In this document: in pieces, positions 1 through 7,384 of the stretch
Numbering within the stretch: position 1 is the stretch's first letter
Layout: each line of letters begins with the position of its first letter
Source: Verrucomicrobiota bacterium JB024
GTDB taxonomy: Bacteria > Verrucomicrobiota > Verrucomicrobiia > Opitutales > Cerasicoccaceae
Assembly (NCBI GenBank): GCA_030673825.1
Contig: JAUTCS010000010.1
Location: 1 to 44,389 of the forward strand
Direction of reading: 5' to 3'
Length of the DNA: 44,389 nt
Made by a program: the position numbers and the translations under genes
The notes under the pieces: generated by a model
Databases searched by the model: none
What the model saw: the letters and a program-made list of their open reading frames with translations, nothing else
What the model was told of the DNA's origin: nothing

Positions 1-275
1 CCAAGGCCTGCCGTAACCAGGCTTTCCAGCTCGGCGCGAACGTCATCGGGATGCAGTTCCATCTGGAGACCACGCCCGAAACCGCCGCCTTGCTAATCGA
101 GAACTGCCGCGACGAGATCGTTCCCGGCGAGTACGTCCAGAGCGCGGAGGAGATGCTCGCCGCCCCGCCCGAACGTTACGCCGCCATCAACGAGCTCTCC
201 GCCCAAGTCCTCGAGTACGTCCTCGGCACCGCCCCCGGCCCGCAGGCGCGCCCCGAGAACGTGATCCTGTTCTGA
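1..275 (+). CDS. Class I glutamine amidotransferase, C-terminal part (5' end outside window)
   Basis: The open frame enters at base 3 and ends with TGA at 273-275, so only about the last 90 residues are present. The stretch GANVIGMQFHLE carries the His and Glu of the Cys-His-Glu triad of class I glutamine amidotransferases, which release ammonia from glutamine. What follows resembles the C-terminus of free-standing GMP-synthase-like amidotransferases. The catalytic Cys and any synthase partner lie upstream, so the substrate cannot be named. The first internal ATG, at 51, is within the domain and is not a believable start. A run of short hairpins follows the stop codon. Confidence 0.75.
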   Translation, partial: KACRNQAFQLGANVIGMQFHLETTPETAALLIENCRDEIVPGEYVQSAEEMLAAPPERYAAINELSAQVLEYVLGTAPGPQARPENVILF

Positions 276-443
276 GGGAGAAGGGAAGGGAGAGCTGGGC
301 TTGCGCAGCCCAGACCTGCGCCGGGGCTCCGCGCCCCAGACCCGCGGCAGGTCCGGCTGGACCAGCATTCAGCCTGCACTTTCGATGCTGCGCATCGTGT
401 CTGCGATTGCGTGAACCAGTTTCACTGGTTCACGCAATCGCAG
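276..443. repeat. Hairpin-rich intergenic stretch with a perfect 20-bp stem
   Basis: No gene is visible between 276 and 653. Short hairpins follow one another: GGGCT/AGCCC near 296-311, GGGGC/GCCCC near 318-332, CGATGC/GCATCG near 383-397, and finally a perfect 20-bp stem (401-420 with 424-443) around a TTC loop. There is no T-run after the last hairpin, so it is not a classical intrinsic terminator. The CTGCAC linker and the hairpin order resemble the three-hairpin modules at rplI, ychF and queD, but the match is weaker. Confidence 0.6.
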
Positions 444-523
444 AGGACCGGGTATCAAAACTGGGTCGTCACCTATAGGGAACGAATGGGCCCGAGGCTC
501 CCGGGGTGTGACTTGTCGTTGCC

Positions 524-570
524 GGGGTAGCGGCCTTTCTGGCCGCGTAGGGGCGCAGCCCCTCAGTGTC
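524..570 (-). repeat. Two-hairpin repeat, type II, copy 1 (downstream of ychF)
   Basis: Stem 1 is GCGGCC (530-535) with GGCCGC (541-546) around TTTCT. Stem 2 is AGGGGC (549-554) with GCCCCT (558-563). The two are joined by GT, preceded by GGGGTA and followed by CAGTG. A second copy at 3323-3368 keeps these linkers while both stems differ in a base-pair-preserving way. It lies beyond the 3' end of minus-strand ychF. Confidence 0.6.
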
Positions 571-603
571 CTGTGCGGTCACGCACCCTGTTTGGCGCCG
601 ATG

Positions 604-653
604 GGGCGGAGCCCTCGGTGCGTCAGCACCGAGGGTGCAGGGCTGCGCCCTGC
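604..653 (-). repeat. Three-hairpin repeat, type I, copy at the ychF 3' end
   Basis: Read on the minus strand straight after the ychF stop: hairpin 1 GCAGGGC/GCCCTGC (637-653), linker A, hairpin 2 with a 10-bp stem CCCTCGGTGC/GCACCGAGGG (612-635), then a short GGGC/GCCC hairpin overlapping its base (604-614). Hairpin 1 and the CTGCACC junction are shared with the copies at 11320-11382 and 24196-24259. No U-run follows, so a role as an intrinsic terminator is not obvious. Confidence 0.6.
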
Positions 654-1757
654 CTACGCACCGACTTTGAAGAGGGCGACGTCGCCGTCCTTGAAAAGGT
701 ATTCCTTGCCTTCGAGGCGGTACTTGCCGATGTCGCGGGCGGCGGCGATGGAGCCGGCGGCCACGAGGTCGTCGTAGGAGACGACTTCGGCTTTGATGAA
801 CTTTTTCTCGAAGTCGGTGTGGATGACGGCGGCGCACTGGGGGGCCTTCATGCCGAGGTGGAAGGTCCAGGCGCGGGTCTCCTTTTCGCCGGTGGTGAAG
901 TAGCTGGCCAGGCCGAGCAGGCGGTAGGCCTCGCGGATGAGGCGGTTGCAGCCGCTGTCCTCGATGCCGAGGCTCTGGAGGTACTCCTTGGCTTCGGCGG
1001 GGGCGAGTTCGCCGAGCTCCTCCTCGACGCGGGCGCAGATCGGGCAATACCCGGCGCCGTGGTGTTCGGCGGCCCAGGCGGCGACCTTCTGGACGAGGGG
1101 GAGGTTATCGGCGTCGGCCAGCTCGTCTTCCTTTACGTTGCAGGCGTAGAGGACTTTTTTCGCGCTCAGGAGATTATAGAACTTTAAAAGGGCGCGCTCC
1201 TCGTCGCTCAGGTCCATGGTGATGACGGGCTTGCCCTCGCCGGTGTGGGCGATGATGCGCGTGAGCAGGGCGGTGTGGGCCTGGGCTTCCTTGTCGCCGC
1301 TCTTGGCCTTCTTGGCCCAGGTGTTGACCTGCCGCTCGACGCTTTCGAGGTCGGCGAGGACGAGCTCGGTGTTGATAATCTCGATGTCGCGGACCGGATC
1401 GACGCCGCCCATGTTGTGGATGATGTCATCGTCCTCGAAGCAGCGCACGACGTGGACGATGGCGTCCACCTCGCGGATGTTGGCGAGGAACTTGTTACCC
1501 AGGCCTTCACCCTTGCTGGCCCCGGCGACGAGCCCGGCGATGTCCACGAACTCGATGGCGGCGGGGATGATGGTGTGGGTCCCGCCGATCTTGGCCAGGG
1601 GGGCGAGGCGGTCGTCCGGCACCTCGACGACGCCGACGTTCGGCTCGATGGTGCAGAAGGGATAGTTAGCGGCCTCGGCCTTGCGGGTGCGCGTGAGGGC
1701 GTTAAAGAGGGTGCTTTTGCCCACATTGGGCAGTCCGACGATACCGGCTTGGAGCAT
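654..1757 (-). CDS. ychF: YchF/OLA1-family ATPase
   Basis: Encodes 367 residues, the usual length of YchF (Obg-family P-loop NTPase that prefers ATP and associates with ribosomes). The start [16 protein letters not shown] places the P-loop (about residues 8-16) at the extreme N-terminus as in the family. An in-frame extension upstream to 1910 adds 51 low-quality residues and is not used. The Walker B-like region DIAGLV, a central coiled-coil stretch and the C-terminal TGS domain ending in [13 protein letters not shown] are all present. It is transcribed divergently from the GreA/B-like gene. A type I hairpin module begins immediately after its stop codon. Confidence 0.97.
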   Translation of the reverse strand: MLQAGIVGLPNVGKSTLFNALTRTRKAEAANYPFCTIEPNVGVVEVPDDRLAPLAKIGGTHTIIPAAIEFVDIAGLVAGASKGEGLGNKFLANIREVDAIVHVVRCFEDDDIIHNMGGVDPVRDIEIINTELVLADLESVERQVNTWAKKAKSGDKEAQAHTALLTRIIAHTGEGKPVITMDLSDEERALLKFYNLLSAKKVLYACNVKEDELADADNLPLVQKVAAWAAEHHGAGYCPICARVEEELGELAPAEAKEYLQSLGIEDSGCNRLIREAYRLLGLASYFTTGEKETRAWTFHLGMKAPQCAAVIHTDFEKKFIKAEVVSYDDLVAAGSIAAARDIGKYRLEGKEYLFKDGDVALFKVGA

Positions 1758-1924
1758 GATGGTGTGGAAAGGTGTTTTGACGAAACCCCAAGCACTAAAG
1801 GGAAATGCCGCCGCTCGCCAAGCGTTAAACCGCGTCGATGCGATTGTAAAATGAATGGGCGGTAAGGTTTTTTTCGGCGTTTTTTTGGCTTCCGCCGGGG
1901 GCATTTTCACTTTGGACTGAAGGA

Positions 1925-2395
1925 ATGGACAAGCCCCTGGTCTTCGACGCTCTCCGTGAAAAGCTCCGCCGCGAGCTGGAAGCCGCCGTTGGCGCCTCGC
2001 GCGACGCGGCGGACTATGCTACCGACGAGGAGTCGCGGGCAGAGTCCAAGTACGATACGCAGGGGCTTGAGGCGTCCTATCTGGCGGCTGGCCAGGCCTC
2101 GCTGGCTCGCTCGCTGGCGGATGCGGTTACCACGCTGGAGGCGCTGCGGGCAGAACTGACAGCACCCCGGGAGAGTGTCCTGCGCGGGGCGCTGGTCCAG
2201 TGCAACCTCGGGCGGCACCGGGAGTGGTTTTACCTCTCGCCGGTCGGCGGCGGGGAGACGCTCGACATCGACGGGACGGAGGTAACCGTCATCACCGCCC
2301 AGTCTCCCATCGGTGCGGCCATCACCGGCAAGGCCGCCGGAGCGAAGTTCAAGCTCCCCAACGGTGCGGACGGAAGTATTGCCCGGGTGGTGTGA
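1925..2395 (+). CDS. GreA/GreB-family transcription elongation factor-like protein
   Basis: Encodes 156 residues. The N-terminal part is a predicted coiled coil with ESRAESKYDTQGLEASYLAAGQA, a signature of short GreA/B-like proteins in which an acidic-tipped coiled coil enters the RNA polymerase secondary channel. The C-terminal part (about 95-156) holds the GreA/B FKBP-like domain with SPIGAAITGK. The best-known Gre role is cleaving backtracked RNA; whether this short type does so is not shown. The ATG is preceded at very short range by AAGGA. It stands alone between divergent ychF and the carbonic anhydrase. Confidence 0.8.
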   Translation: MDKPLVFDALREKLRRELEAAVGASRDAADYATDEESRAESKYDTQGLEASYLAAGQASLARSLADAVTTLEALRAELTAPRESVLRGALVQCNLGRHREWFYLSPVGGGETLDIDGTEVTVITAQSPIGAAITGKAAGAKFKLPNGADGSIARVV

Positions 2396-2480
2396 GGTTT
2401 TTTGCCGTATGCATCGGTATCACGTAAAAAATGCGCATCACGCCTTGCCATAAGGGATACTCCTCGCATCTTAAGCGCCA

Positions 2481-3101
2481 ATGATAGATGCATTGGAAGC
2501 CCTGGCCCGCCTGCAGGAAGGCAATAAGCGTTTTGCCACCGGAGTGCGGAGTCTCGATACGATGTTAAGTCAGGCGCACAAGCCGGACCTCGTGGCCGGG
2601 CAGGCGCCGTTCGCGGTCATCCTCGGGTGCTCGGACTCGCGGGTGCCGGTGGAGATCGTGTTCGATCAGGGGCTGGGGGACCTGTTTGTTATCCGCGTGG
2701 CGGGCAACGTCGTGGCCTCCTCGCAGATCGGGAGCGTCGAGTTTGCGGCGGAGAGCTTTGGAACGCGCCTGGTGGTGGTCATGGGCCACAGCCGTTGTGG
2801 GGCTGTCGGCGCGACGCTGGATGCGATCCAGAACCCCGGGAACAAGAACTCTCGCGGGCTGCTCTCCATCGTCAACCGCATCCGCCCGGCAGTCGAGGAG
2901 ATCATCCACGAGGGCGACGACGAGGCCACGCTCAAGCACCGCGCGACCCGGGCGAATGTCCGCATGGCGGCTCAGACCCTGCGTAGCGGCTCGGAGCTGC
3001 TGGAACGCCTGATCCTCAAGGACGGGCTCCTGGTGGTCGGGGCGGAGTATTCCCTCGAAACCGGGCTGGTGGAGTTTTTCGACGGCGTGCCGGAGGTCTA
3101 G
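2481..3101 (+). CDS. Beta-class carbonic anhydrase
   Basis: A 206-residue protein interconverting CO2 and bicarbonate with a zinc ion. Zinc ligands are visible as C50 and D52 in CSDSR (R54 completes the Asp/Arg dyad) and H103/C106 in GHSRCGA. The start MIDALEALARLQEGNKRF is the normal family N-terminus without a clear signal peptide, so it is probably cytoplasmic. A second ATG lies three codons inside and cannot be excluded. It sits alone; a field of hairpins separates it from the convergent protease gene. Confidence 0.95.
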   Translation: MIDALEALARLQEGNKRFATGVRSLDTMLSQAHKPDLVAGQAPFAVILGCSDSRVPVEIVFDQGLGDLFVIRVAGNVVASSQIGSVEFAAESFGTRLVVVMGHSRCGAVGATLDAIQNPGNKNSRGLLSIVNRIRPAVEEIIHEGDDEATLKHRATRANVRMAAQTLRSGSELLERLILKDGLLVVGAEYSLETGLVEFFDGVPEV

Positions 3102-3120
3102 GCGGCGCGGATGCTCCGAT

Positions 3121-3295
3121 GTGGGGATGCGCAACCCCGTTGGGGTTGAGGAGGTTCCGGCCTAGTTGGATTCCCGGGGTAGGTCCTCGCGAGGCTCGTC
3201 CCAACCCCGGGCTGGGGTGCGTAACCCCGTTGGGGTTACAAGAGAGACATGCGAGTTGGCGTATCTGGTCTGGCGGGCGGACGGCAAGACCAGAT
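3121..3295. repeat. Cluster of palindromic repeats between convergent genes
   Basis: Two near-identical hairpins, CAACCCC/GGGGTTG (3132-3148) and GTAACCCC/GGGGTTAC (3221-3239), share a GTT loop and an upstream GGGGNTGCG and differ by one compensated pair. Between them CCCGGGGT (3173-3180) pairs with ACCCCGGG (3204-3211) around a CCTCGCGAGG palindrome. A further 9-bp stem, ATCTGGTCT (3263-3271) with AGACCAGAT (3287-3295), follows. No gene is visible here. Confidence 0.65.
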
Positions 3296-3322
3296 GGTGG
3301 CCGCCGCGGGCGTGTGCCTCAG

Positions 3323-3386
3323 GGGGTAGCCGCCTGTCTGGCGGCGTAGGGGACTTGTCCCCTCAATGCCAGCGGGGGTACCCCGC
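3323..3386 (-). repeat. Two-hairpin repeat, type II, copy 2, plus a third hairpin (protease 3' end)
   Basis: Stem 1 GCCGCC (3329-3334) with GGCGGC (3340-3345) around TGTCT, linker GT, stem 2 AGGGGAC (3348-3354) with GTCCCCT (3357-3363). The sequence GGGGTA precedes and CAATG follows, matching copy 1 at 524-570. The third base of stem 1 is G in copy 1 and C here, with the partner changed to match. A third hairpin, GCGGGG/CCCCGC (3372-3386), lies just beyond the protease stop codon. Confidence 0.6.
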
Positions 3387-3390
3387 CTGC

Positions 3391-4998
3391 TTACCACATG
3401 CCTTCGTTGAGAGTGGAGTTGATCTCGGCCAGCTGAGTGAAGCCCTCCTTGAGCTTGTCCACGCGCTCGGCGTGGAAGCCGGTGCGGGGGATGAGGGGGA
3501 GCTTTTCCAAAGATTCGGCCTGCTCGCGGAAAAAGTCGGTCAGGGAGCGGCCCTTGGCCCGGCCACGGTTACGGATGATCTCGATGACCTTGTTGCGTTC
3601 GCTCATGGTGTAGCGTTTGCCGTCGAGGGCGGCGTACTCTTTGACCACGGCGTTGTGGGCGGTGATCCACTGGGACAGGCGCGGGTTCTCGATGCCGGGA
3701 ATGACGACGGGAGCAAAGGGGTTGGAATAGTACACTTCCATGATAGCGCTGGACTGCTCCAGGGCGTCTTCAGCCGCGATGATGTTGTGGTTGATCATGG
3801 CGAGGGCGTCGGGGTGGAAGGGGACCCAGGTGATGCTATCGTCGAGTTTGACGCCGAAGCGGCGGACCTTGTCGAAGCCGGTCCCGGCCATGACCCAGTT
3901 GTCCCCGTCTCCGGGGTTGAAGGTGGCGTAGGTGGCGACGGCGACGACCACGCCTTTGTCGTTGACGATGGGGCTTCCGCTGTTGCCGGGGACGAACTTC
4001 GCGCTGGTCTCAATGCGGTCGAAGGCGTCGCCCTTGACCTTGCCCTTGATTTCGGTGATGACGCCCGCCCCGGCGCTGTTGCCATAGACGGTGACGTCCT
4101 CGCCGATGTCGGCGTCGGTGGTGAAGGTCAGGCTCGGCGGGCGTCCGTCAATGCTGATACGGGCCAGGTCGCGGTCCCCGGCGAGTTCGATCAGGGTGGG
4201 CTCGAGCGCGGTGCCGTCGCGCATGCGGATTTTCAGGTCCTGACCGGAGCCGACGACGTGGCTGTTGGTGAAAAAGTACACGACGCCATCCATCTGGCAG
4301 AGGAAGCCCGTGCCGGAGCCCTCGGCGTTGGTCACGAGGCCGACGGCGTCCGCCGTGCGCGAGACGGGCATGAACTTGCCGTGGCGCTGGGCGGCGTGGA
4401 CGCGGGCGGCCTTTTCGTTCTCGGTCTGGGCGAGCGTTTCCAGCTCGGCGGCGCTGAGGCCGGAAGAGGAGGAACCAGTGTCGGCGGCCACGGAATGGGA
4501 GTTGGCGGCGCGGGAAGCCTCGATGGCCTGGCGGTAGCGCTCCTGCTCGACGAGGCGGAAGAGGTTAGCGGGGAAGGGGACGCGGCGCTTGCTGTCGCCG
4601 ACGGGGACGATGATCTCGACCTTGTCGCCGCTGGCGGCGGTGACGGGGTAGGCGGTGCCCTTTTCGATCAGGATGACGCCCTTGTCGAAGCTCATCACGA
4701 CCATGCCGCTGACCGAGGCAACCTTGCCCTCGCGGTAGCCGACGGTGCGGCCGTTCTTTTTCTTGGGCAGCTCAACGATGTGGACGGCATCCCCGAAGTC
4801 GTAGTAGATGAAAAACGCGTCGTCGTTCTCGCTGGCGATCTCGAAGCTCTGGGTGGGGTAGAGCTTGCACTTGTCGTAGCTGAGCGGGTAGCGCACAGCG
4901 AAGCTGGCGTTGGGCAGCGCGACGTAGGACTCGGCCCGCGCGGCGGCGCAGGCCAGCAGGGGGAGGAGGAAGAGGCAGCAGAGGCGGAGGGCTTTCAT
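3391..4998 (-). CDS. Exported trypsin-like serine protease
   Basis: Encodes 535 residues with a signal peptide (KALRLCCLFLLPLLACAAARA, about 2-22). An N-terminal region of unknown fold (24-150) and a low-complexity linker (165-210) precede a chymotrypsin-fold domain. The presumed triad is H247 in TNSHVVG, D277 in GDRDLARI and S340 in GNSGSP. A C-terminal region (about 365-535) begins with GVKLDDSITW and has no recognised domain. It is probably periplasmic or outer-envelope; the substrate is unknown. A paralogue with the same layout lies at 29776-31188 and shares the G-x2-LD-x4-W motif after the protease domain. Confidence 0.85.
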   Translation of the reverse strand: MKALRLCCLFLLPLLACAAARAESYVALPNASFAVRYPLSYDKCKLYPTQSFEIASENDDAFFIYYDFGDAVHIVELPKKKNGRTVGYREGKVASVSGMVVMSFDKGVILIEKGTAYPVTAASGDKVEIIVPVGDSKRRVPFPANLFRLVEQERYRQAIEASRAANSHSVAADTGSSSSGLSAAELETLAQTENEKAARVHAAQRHGKFMPVSRTADAVGLVTNAEGSGTGFLCQMDGVVYFFTNSHVVGSGQDLKIRMRDGTALEPTLIELAGDRDLARISIDGRPPSLTFTTDADIGEDVTVYGNSAGAGVITEIKGKVKGDAFDRIETSAKFVPGNSGSPIVNDKGVVVAVATYATFNPGDGDNWVMAGTGFDKVRRFGVKLDDSITWVPFHPDALAMINHNIIAAEDALEQSSAIMEVYYSNPFAPVVIPGIENPRLSQWITAHNAVVKEYAALDGKRYTMSERNKVIEIIRNRGRAKGRSLTDFFREQAESLEKLPLIPRTGFHAERVDKLKEGFTQLAEINSTLNEGMW

Positions 4999-5154
4999 GG
5001 AAGGGCGGATGGCGAAGGTCTTTTCCCCGTTATAGCGCCTCGTGCCGGATTGTCATGGCTAATATGAGGAAAATGCACGAATCAGGGGAGCTGATAGCGC
5101 CTGCCGCTGATCACGTCCGGCCTGTCGCCCGGTGTGCCCGCGCGAGGGCTGCGG

Positions 5155-5526
5155 CTACTGGACTTCCTGCGAGCAGCCGTGGGGCTTGGGCAGGCCATTC
5201 TCATCGACGGCGACGAAGACGATCTTGTCGATGGTGATGATGGAGTCCTTGGTCACCTTGTTGCGGACCTCGCAGCACAGCGTGATCGAGCTCTTCCCGA
5301 AGGAAATAACATCCATCCCCAGCTCGATGATGTCGCCGGGCTTGGCGGAGGACTTGAAGTCGATCTCCGAGATGAACTTCGTGACGATGTGCGGATTGTT
5401 CTTGAGCTGGCACATGGCGAAGATCGCCGCTTCCTCGTCGATCCATTGGAGCAATTGCCCGCCGAAGAGGCTGCCGTGGGAGTTCAGGTCCGCCGGGCGG
5501 ATCCATTTTCTGCTGTAGAATCTCAT
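5155..5526 (-). CDS. Acyl-CoA thioesterase, hotdog fold (YciA-like)
   Basis: A 123-residue single hotdog domain. DLNSHGSLFGGQLLQWIDEEA is the characteristic segment of YciA/BACH-type acyl-CoA thioesterases, with the Asn-His-Gly loop and the Asp used in hydrolysis of acyl-CoA to free acid and CoA. The length fits these small cytoplasmic enzymes. It is monocistronic, and the 251 bp before the efflux gene hold an inverted-repeat element. The chain-length preference cannot be read from the sequence. Confidence 0.88.
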   Translation of the reverse strand: MRFYSRKWIRPADLNSHGSLFGGQLLQWIDEEAAIFAMCQLKNNPHIVTKFISEIDFKSSAKPGDIIELGMDVISFGKSSITLCCEVRNKVTKDSIITIDKIVFVAVDENGLPKPHGCSQEVQ

Positions 5527-5608
5527 GTCGGTTTGCGGTTAAGGTGGATTACCAGAGGGTGTGGCGTTGTCGTTCTTTTCTCTTCTCCTTGGCGTCTCTG
5601 CTGGGTGC

Positions 5609-5748
5609 TTTTTAACCACAAAGGCACAAAGGATTTTAATAGAAAGGAGATGACCGGCGCAGCGACTTTGCTGATAGGCTGCTGGTGCAAGGGCCATTTG
5701 AAAGCATTTTCACGCACCTTGTCCACTTTGTGTCTTTGTGGTTAAAAT
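5609..5748. repeat. Inverted-arm repeat, TTAACCACAAAGG type
   Basis: The left arm (5609-5635) reads TTTTAACCACAAAGGCACAAAGG. This is tandem copies of an ACAAAGGC-like octamer behind a TTAACCAC end. The right arm (5716-5748) is its inverse, ending CTTTGTGGTTAAAA. About 80 bp of non-coding sequence separates the arms. Elements with the same TTAACCAC ends but other octamers lie at 11499-11570 and 38447-38672. Confidence 0.7.
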
Positions 5749-5777
5749 AGATACCAGGAGGCGTGGCCCTTTTCAAA

Positions 5778-7355
5778 TCAATGTCCGGCGGCGGCGCGTT
5801 TGCCGGGGTCGGGGCGCTTACGCATGAACAGCAGCAGCGGGATGACGCAGGCCAGGCTGATCCCGAAAATGGCGAAGATGCGGTCGAAGGCGAGGCTGCT
5901 GGCGAGGGCGTTGTTGACGTATTCGATGACCTTGAGGGCGTAGAGGCGGGCGGTGTCCGCGCTGACGCCCTGGTCGAGGAAATAGCGCTGGAGGTTGCTC
6001 ATCGTGATGATCGAGGTCGGGTCGGTCGGGACCACGGCGTTGGCCAGCAGGAGCGCGAAGTTCGCCTTGACCTTGCCGAGAATGGTGGCGGCGATGACGA
6101 TGCCGACCCCGCTGCCGAACTGGCGGGTGAGGTTGAGCAGGCCGCAGGCGTTGGCCTGCTGCTCGGGGCGCAGGTCGGCCACGGCGAGGGCGTTGAGCGG
6201 GACGAAGATAATCCCCAGGCCGATCCCGCGTAGCAGGAAGGGCATGTACAGGTCGGCCTTCGGCGTGTCGAAGCTGAAGGTGCTGTACTTGAACATGGCG
6301 AAAAAGAAAATCCCCAATCCGGCCAGGATGAGCACGTAGGGGTTGATGCGGTGGGCGACCTTGCCCGCGATGTACATGCTCAGGCCAGTCCCCGCCGCCA
6401 CTGGGAACATGATCAGCCCCGTCTCCAGCGCGGAGAAGCCCATCAGGTCGATCAGCAGCATCGGCGTGACAAAGACGATGGCCAGCGTGCACAGCGCCTG
6501 CATGAAGCTGAACAGGCAGCAGGCCGTGAACTGCACGTTCTTTAAAATGCGCAGGTCCACGATCGGGTAGGGGATGTTCAGCTCGCGCACGACGAACATG
6601 ATGAAGCTGGCCGCACACAGGACGGCGAGGTTGCTGCCGTTGCCCATGAAGCCCCAGTCGAGCGAGCCTTCCTCCACCAGAATGTACTGGAGCGAGCCGA
6701 TGGCGAAGGTCAGCAGGAGCAGGCCCTGGATGTCGATCTTCTTGACCTTTTCGCGGTAGGCGGAGTCGGGCACGATGAGCGAGACCATGACCACGGCCAG
6801 CGCCCCAAAGGGCACGGTGACGTAAAAAATCCACGGCCACGACAGGATGCCAGTAATATAGCCACCGATGGCCGGGCCCATGGCGGGGCCGACCATCAGC
6901 CCCAGCCCCCACAGGGACATGGCGCGGGCGTGTTCGCGGGGCGGGAAGACCTCGTAGATGATCGCCTGGGCGGTGGCGACGAGCGCGCCGCCGCCCATCC
7001 CCTGGAGCACGCGCCAGATGATGATCTCGGTCAGCGAGCCGGACATCCCGCACATCAGACTGGAGACGGTGAAAAGGATGAGCGAGCCGTTGAAGTAGCG
7101 CTTGCGGCCAAAGAGCTGAGCCAGCCACCCGGTCATGGGGATGATGATGACGTTCGCGAGCAGGTAGCCGTTGGACACCCAGCTGATCTGCTCCAGCGAG
7201 GCGTCGAGGCTGCCCATCATGTCGGGCAGAGAAACGGTGATGATGCTCGCGTCCAGCCCCTCCAGAAACGAGGCCAGCGTGACCACCGCGACGATCAGGT
7301 ACCGCAGCGGGTGCCCGTCTTCGCCGTAAATGTTCTGCTGCTGCTTCGCCTCCAT
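5778..7355 (-). CDS. emrB: DHA2-family MFS efflux permease (EmrB-like)
   Basis: A 525-residue protein with about 14 hydrophobic helices, as expected for the DHA2 drug:H+ antiporters that partner an HlyD/EmrA-type adaptor. LEGLDASIITVSLPDMMGSL is the typical first helix (motif D1, substrate-pore acidic residue), and GRKRYF follows as motif A. It starts 30 bp after the stop codon of the adaptor gene, so the two are co-transcribed. Exported compounds cannot be named from the sequence. No outer-membrane TolC partner lies in this window. Confidence 0.93.
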   Translation of the reverse strand: MEAKQQQNIYGEDGHPLRYLIVAVVTLASFLEGLDASIITVSLPDMMGSLDASLEQISWVSNGYLLANVIIIPMTGWLAQLFGRKRYFNGSLILFTVSSLMCGMSGSLTEIIIWRVLQGMGGGALVATAQAIIYEVFPPREHARAMSLWGLGLMVGPAMGPAIGGYITGILSWPWIFYVTVPFGALAVVMVSLIVPDSAYREKVKKIDIQGLLLLTFAIGSLQYILVEEGSLDWGFMGNGSNLAVLCAASFIMFVVRELNIPYPIVDLRILKNVQFTACCLFSFMQALCTLAIVFVTPMLLIDLMGFSALETGLIMFPVAAGTGLSMYIAGKVAHRINPYVLILAGLGIFFFAMFKYSTFSFDTPKADLYMPFLLRGIGLGIIFVPLNALAVADLRPEQQANACGLLNLTRQFGSGVGIVIAATILGKVKANFALLLANAVVPTDPTSIITMSNLQRYFLDQGVSADTARLYALKVIEYVNNALASSLAFDRIFAIFGISLACVIPLLLFMRKRPDPGKRAAAGH

Positions 7356-7384
7356 GCCCCCGGAATGGTTTTATTCGAAAAAGC

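Noticed and set aside
3166-5067. 633-codon open frame on the plus strand opposite the protease gene
   Set aside because: It is the GC-rich antisense shadow of a gene with signal peptide and catalytic triad; its own translation is Gly/Val/Asp-rich without domain features.
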